This document shows positions 8,901 to 12,665 of a stretch of 12,665 nucleotides of DNA, in pieces; position 1 is the first letter of the stretch; every line of letters begins with the position of its first letter. This DNA comes from Echinococcus granulosus (taxonomy: Eukaryota > Platyhelminthes > Cestoda > Cyclophyllidea > Taeniidae). Position numbers and translations under genes: made by a program. The stretch is from contig NW_020170585.1 in NCBI RefSeq assembly GCF_000524195.1, positions 40,444 through 53,108 on the forward strand, written 5' to 3'. The notes under the pieces were generated by a model, which did no database searches, was not told where the DNA came from, and saw only the letters and a program-made list of their open reading frames with translations.

Positions 8901-9522
8901 GCGCTGTAACGATTGATTTTTTTAAATGTAGAATGCATCAACAACGAATGTCAAGGAGTTTTTTAAACTCATGAACGACGTTCTTTATTGCTCAGCATTC
9001 CTTACTAACACCACTAAAAACGGTGTGGAAGGCAGTAAAATTATGCAAGAACTGGAAAATACTGAGGCCATTGTAGGCGAGTGGAAAGGAGTTTGAAAGA
9101 ACCGTCTACTACAGATCTTTGCCACGTTTTCCATACAGCAGCTAGAGTTAAAGGTGGATGCACACGCATCCTTAGAGCAAGTGCCACCGAGTTAGGCTGC
9201 TTTAGCACAATCATCAAGGTGAGCTTATTCTCACTTCGTCCATGAATGACATGTGCTCGTTTAGTCAGCACACCTAAGCGTGTTTATGCCAGATAGGAAA
9301 AGGTAATAGATGGGTGCTTTTATTGTGCATTTAACAGTACGAACAATTTAGTCATTTTATGCTTGACTAAAGAAGAATGTTATTTCAGGAAGACAGATTA
9401 TGCCGTTCAGTGTAGAGTTTTACTAGTAACCGAGTTTTGTTACAAAATCAGACATGCACTCTTCTTCTACCTGCATGCCTACCCACCCATCACCATTAAG
9501 AAAAATATGATGCTACATCTGA
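8901..9522. other. Non-coding stretch, nothing recognised
   Basis: No supported gene. A minus-strand frame at 9271-9041 (76 codons) starts at GTG and shows no known motif. No repeats recognised. Confidence 0.5.
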
Positions 9523-9545
9523 GTCAGTGCTGAAACAGCACTGAC
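9523..9545. repeat. Perfect 10-bp hairpin with 3-nt loop
   Basis: GTCAGTGCTG, loop AAA, then CAGCACTGAC: a perfect inverted repeat. After one A/A mismatch, three further pairs (one G-T wobble) could extend the stem. The stem is too short for a microRNA precursor, and no pyrimidine-rich or histone-type context marks a known structured element. It may be a chance palindrome or the end of a small palindromic element. Confidence 0.7.
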
Positions 9546-10300
9546 ATAGCAAAGTGGATTACGACTGGTCCATCAGTAATTGTAGGCATTGACAAAACTC
9601 CCGTAACATTGAATTAGAGGGTGGATTTTTCCTTTCATTGCATTTGCATAGTTGTCACCGTCATAGACGGGAAGTTAAGCACTAATTGTTTTGGCTTGCT
9701 GATAAAGCGCACTGCACACAGTGCAAATAACTTAATATTATGTGCCACAACAACGTAAACTTGCTGTGTCCGATAAATAATTAGGCCTAAAATGGCAACA
9801 AGATCAACTAAATACCTAGTTGTGCAAAGTGAGTAAAGTGTGTAAAGCGATAAGAGAGATGCAAATAAGGAAGATGAGTCCCACCGTTAAGGTAAGCAAT
9901 TTGTGAGGGGATCCAAAAAGAAGGCGATAACACGCCAAGGGAAACGTAAGCTTTGATAGGCCATTCAAACCATTCCAGGTAGTGCTTCCAACCGAAAAGT
10001 GATGGACTGGCAAAATTTCAAAAAATCTCAGACTTCTGAGGTAAAAGTGCAAACGATTTCAGGCTATTATTAAACTGTTTTTAACTGTATAAGCAATTGA
10101 ATAACAAGCACATGCATACTTTGGTTGTCACAAGAAAACAATCTCTGTAATCTTTACACATAATGTGATAAACAGTGCTGAAGCATAGTTTATGTTCATT
10201 TAATCAAAACTTTTGTGATATGAAGTTGCGTTTTAAAACGGGATATCTTCGGCACGTAAAAGTTTTGCTTTACACCGTTGTTAAATGCTGATTTGAGACG
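9546..10300. other. Non-coding stretch with a donor-like site
   Basis: No supported gene. A minus-strand frame at 10052-9816 is 78 codons, begins at TTG and is hydrophobic near its end, but has no ATG start or known motif. The plus strand carries a strong donor look-alike, TTAAG|GTAAGC, with the intron GT at 9892-9893. It would close a short open segment at 9820-9891. Confidence 0.45.
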
Positions 10301-10318
10301 ATGATTCGAATGAATCAT
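10301..10318. repeat. Short palindrome ATGATTC-GAAT-GAATCAT
   Basis: A perfect 7-bp inverted repeat with a 4-bp spacer. It is short enough to occur by chance in AT-rich DNA. No function is inferred. Confidence 0.6.
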
Positions 10319-12065
10319 GTGTCGCTGCTTGGAAAATTTGGTGTTGTTACTCAAACAAAACTGTGGAAGGATGTCTCTAGTGGCAGGATAGATGGATTAA
10401 AAACACTATAAGCTGTTATAGACAAGCACTGGGAGATTTTGTTATTGTGATCTCATTAATAAAGTCCTGTACATGAGAACTGCAAAAAAATTATTAAAGG
10501 CTAAAATTTGTACATCGCATTAATATTTTGACAAGTGTTGAGTTTATACAAGCTGTTATTGGTATAAGAATGAGTGAAGGTGACGGGCATGCAAATAGTC
10601 CTCTAAAAAAGACCAATAGAGCAACGAAAAATGGCGCATATTTTTATTATCCTAAAACATCAGTTACAGACTTACAGGTGGCCACGTGACCATTAAATAG
10701 AAGTCTACTAATACTAGTTGAGTAACCGCCAACAGGTTGAATTGTCTGCTCCGAGGACTGGTATTGGTACAGCGGCTGCAATGATAAGAGATCACGTATT
10801 TGTTATCCACGATGTGGACGCGATATGAATATTTTTGAGAGCATTCGTGCGTACATTATTCACACTGCTAGCATCATCGACTTTATTATCTGAGCTGATT
10901 GGCTCATCAAAAAGCCACTGTGGCAAAATCTAGTGCTACCGGTCTGCCTATTGGTGCTCGGTGCAAATATTATTCCAATACCGAGCTTGATAGTACCACT
11001 TCGAGCAATTCAGATGAGCACGTCCTATAAACATCGCAATAAAATATCTCCAAAGAAAGTGTGTAAGAACCTTTAACTGCCAAATTTAAATGCGGATAAC
11101 CTCCAACCAATGACCCAGTAACCCAGTTTGAGATACCTTTCCAATACTGAGGTGTAGTAATTGAAAAAAATATAACGATATGGAATCCTCTGATTCTGTA
11201 TTTTATAGACAGATTTGATATAAAGTGAAATTAATTTCGTAAAAACGAGTGACTGACTTGAATTAAGCACCTACTCTCAAACAGTTATACAGCATATCAT
11301 AAAAACGATAACAATTTTCGATAGTGGATAAGTTGCATCAAAATAGCTGGAACTCAGCTTCAGCTTTACACCATCTTAATCTCATTTTATAACATGATCT
11401 AAACCTTGTCTAGAAAAAGATCTTATTTAGCAACTAATTCCTTCTATAGTCATAATGCAATTAATTATTGCAAATCACCTTTTTCAGCAAGTAACGTTCA
11501 GAAATAGTGAATTGCAGGCAAATGAATTTCTGCTCTTAGCCTTCTTCATGGAGCGAAACCGTAGTCAAGTTGTAAATACAACCTAATTATCTAGTCCTGA
11601 TAGTTATTGCCGCACCGTGACATCATATTCGGGTGATATTCGAGACAAGAAAAAGGATTCCTTTTAAAAATTGCACCAAAATATTGATAACTATTAGAAA
11701 AGAGTCAGACTGAAAGTAGCCAAATAAATTGAATTAGCAAAGACTAGCCCAAATTGAACTGCAATAGGTCAGCGGTTGTATAAAACCAAAGAATTTAAAT
11801 TAACAAAAGCAAGCAATTGCTTAAGAAATCACATGTTCACGTAACAGAACTTGATTTAGATCCACATCAAGTGAATGTCTGATCATGCGCAATCCAAATG
11901 CTCAGCGTTCAATTTCGGTCTAATAATATCATGAACACTGTGGGTTTGCCTACCATCTTTGATCAGTCGGTCGAAGTCGTTTATTTATTGTTGAATTCAC
12001 AATCCTGGCATTCAGTGCACGAATTCTAAAGAGAACGATGACATCAGCATTTATCTCCCCTCCAG
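10319..12065. other. Long AT-rich non-coding stretch
   Basis: About 1.7 kb with dense stops in all frames. A short plus frame at about 10715-10825 reads NRQQVELSAPRTGIGTAAAM but ends at TGA with no convincing splice sites, and a 65-codon minus frame at 11270-11073 has no motif. Several AATAAA-type hexamers occur, as expected from composition. No repeat, RNA gene or mobile-element end was recognised. Confidence 0.55.
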
Positions 12066-12231
12066 CATCTTCCTCTACCTCGAGTCGCAATTGGTATAAT
12101 CACGGGGTTAGCCATTAGGAATCTGCATGGATTTGAAGAGCTCAAGACAGTGAAAATAATTAGAAGGGCAAGAGCTTTAGAAGCCCACTCATCTTGTGGA
12201 CCTGCGGATCAGAAAATAAGGCCAATCATCA
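12066..12231 (+). other. Weak internal-exon candidate
   Basis: A pyrimidine-rich acceptor-like tract, ATTTATCTCCCCTCCAG, ends at 12065 and a donor-like ATCATCA|GTATGAGC follows 12231. The 166 nt between them are open. The frame remains open from about 12042 to TGA near 12251 and includes RNLHGFEELKTVKIIRRARA, a basic, helix-prone peptide. No domain or family is recognised. A further open segment at 12289-12396 (including VNEETVHIHHYQQKNELLQR), with a GTGAGA donor-like site at 12370, could be a neighbouring exon, but the phases do not join simply. Only transcript evidence could separate this from chance. Confidence 0.17.
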
Positions 12232-12396
12232 GTATGAGCATGCTGTTTTGAATGAGATTCAGTCGGATTTAAAGCGGCTATGGAGTAATACAAGTTCAAT
12301 TTACCTGTGAATGAAGAGACGGTGCACATCCATCATTACCAGCAGAAGAATGAACTACTGCAGAGAGATGTGAGAAAGCAAGCAGCTATATGTTAG

Positions 12397-12665
12397 TGTC
12401 TATTATCAGCATTACTTAAATAAAGAGAGGACACTTAGTAGGGCAACATTTGACACTGATGGACTAATGGCCTCTGTAGATAGCGATACAAAATTCGGCG
12501 TCTTTTATTAAAAAAGGGAGTTAGAAATAGGTGAGATGTATTTAAGTAGCATGAAGATTTCCGGCCCAAGTATAGAATTTGTGCAATTTTGGGTAAACGA
12601 AAAAAAGAGCCTTACTCATGCATAAACTCTTTCTATTATCTATGTCAGACGCCTTTAAGGTTTCC
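12397..12665. other. Non-coding right edge
   Basis: AT-rich sequence with no open frame of note, no repeat recognised and no boundary feature at the window end. Confidence 0.55.

Noticed and set aside
9041..9271. Minus-strand 76-codon frame
   Set aside because: It starts at GTG, has no motif and is of chance length.
1..12665. Prokaryotic operon or phage reading of the window
   Set aside because: No dense ORF tiling, no ribosome-binding-site spacing and no long coding frame over 12.7 kb. Start codons of many frames are only TTG or GTG.

Overview
This window looks like non-coding DNA from a eukaryotic, probably invertebrate, genome. It is AT-rich, and the longest ATG-to-stop frame in 12.7 kb is only 114 codons. 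Start-to-stop frames are short, scattered over both strands and often overlap one another. There are no tandem ribosome-binding-site/ORF units, and I see no rRNA, tRNA or CRISPR array. This is the picture expected of an intergenic or intronic stretch in a genome with long introns. The style of the repeats, in particular an LTR running TGTAGC...GCTACA, makes me lean towards a flatworm (cestode or trematode). That is a low-confidence impression, not a demonstration.

Layout. The left part (1-2250) is dominated by a dispersed repeat. About 200 bp at 305-504 recurs in inverted orientation at 2047-2246, at roughly three-quarters identity by eye. The first copy runs on into a GC- and CpG-richer block (505-905) that the second copy lacks, as expected if one copy is truncated. 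The interval 906-2046 is AT-rich and has no recognisable gene. Near 2982-3390 a good splice-acceptor-like sequence leads into protein-like reading that changes frame once and meets a stop, a possible decayed coding fragment. From 3400 to 5700 I see only chance-like frames and one weak exon candidate on the minus strand.

The clearest single element is at 5696-6048: a 353-bp sequence with LTR-like ends (TGTAGC...GCTACA). Read on the minus strand it has a TATA-like stretch, and AATAAA close to its 3' end. It is best read as a solo LTR, or an LTR fragment, of a Ty3/gypsy-type retrotransposon, although I see no target-site duplication. Between 6960 and 7323 two frames stay open at once, one starting at an ATG and one strongly hydrophobic. 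At 8652-8900 an 82-codon ATG-to-stop frame on the minus strand reads like a small soluble protein. The right third (8900-12665) is mostly AT-rich, with a perfect 10-bp hairpin at 9523-9545, a small palindrome at 10301-10318, and exon-like segments near 9820 and 12066-12396.

No gene in the window could be assigned to a known family, so no pathway or operon can be described. The repeats are supported directly by the sequence. All coding calls are tentative and would need transcript data or protein homology.
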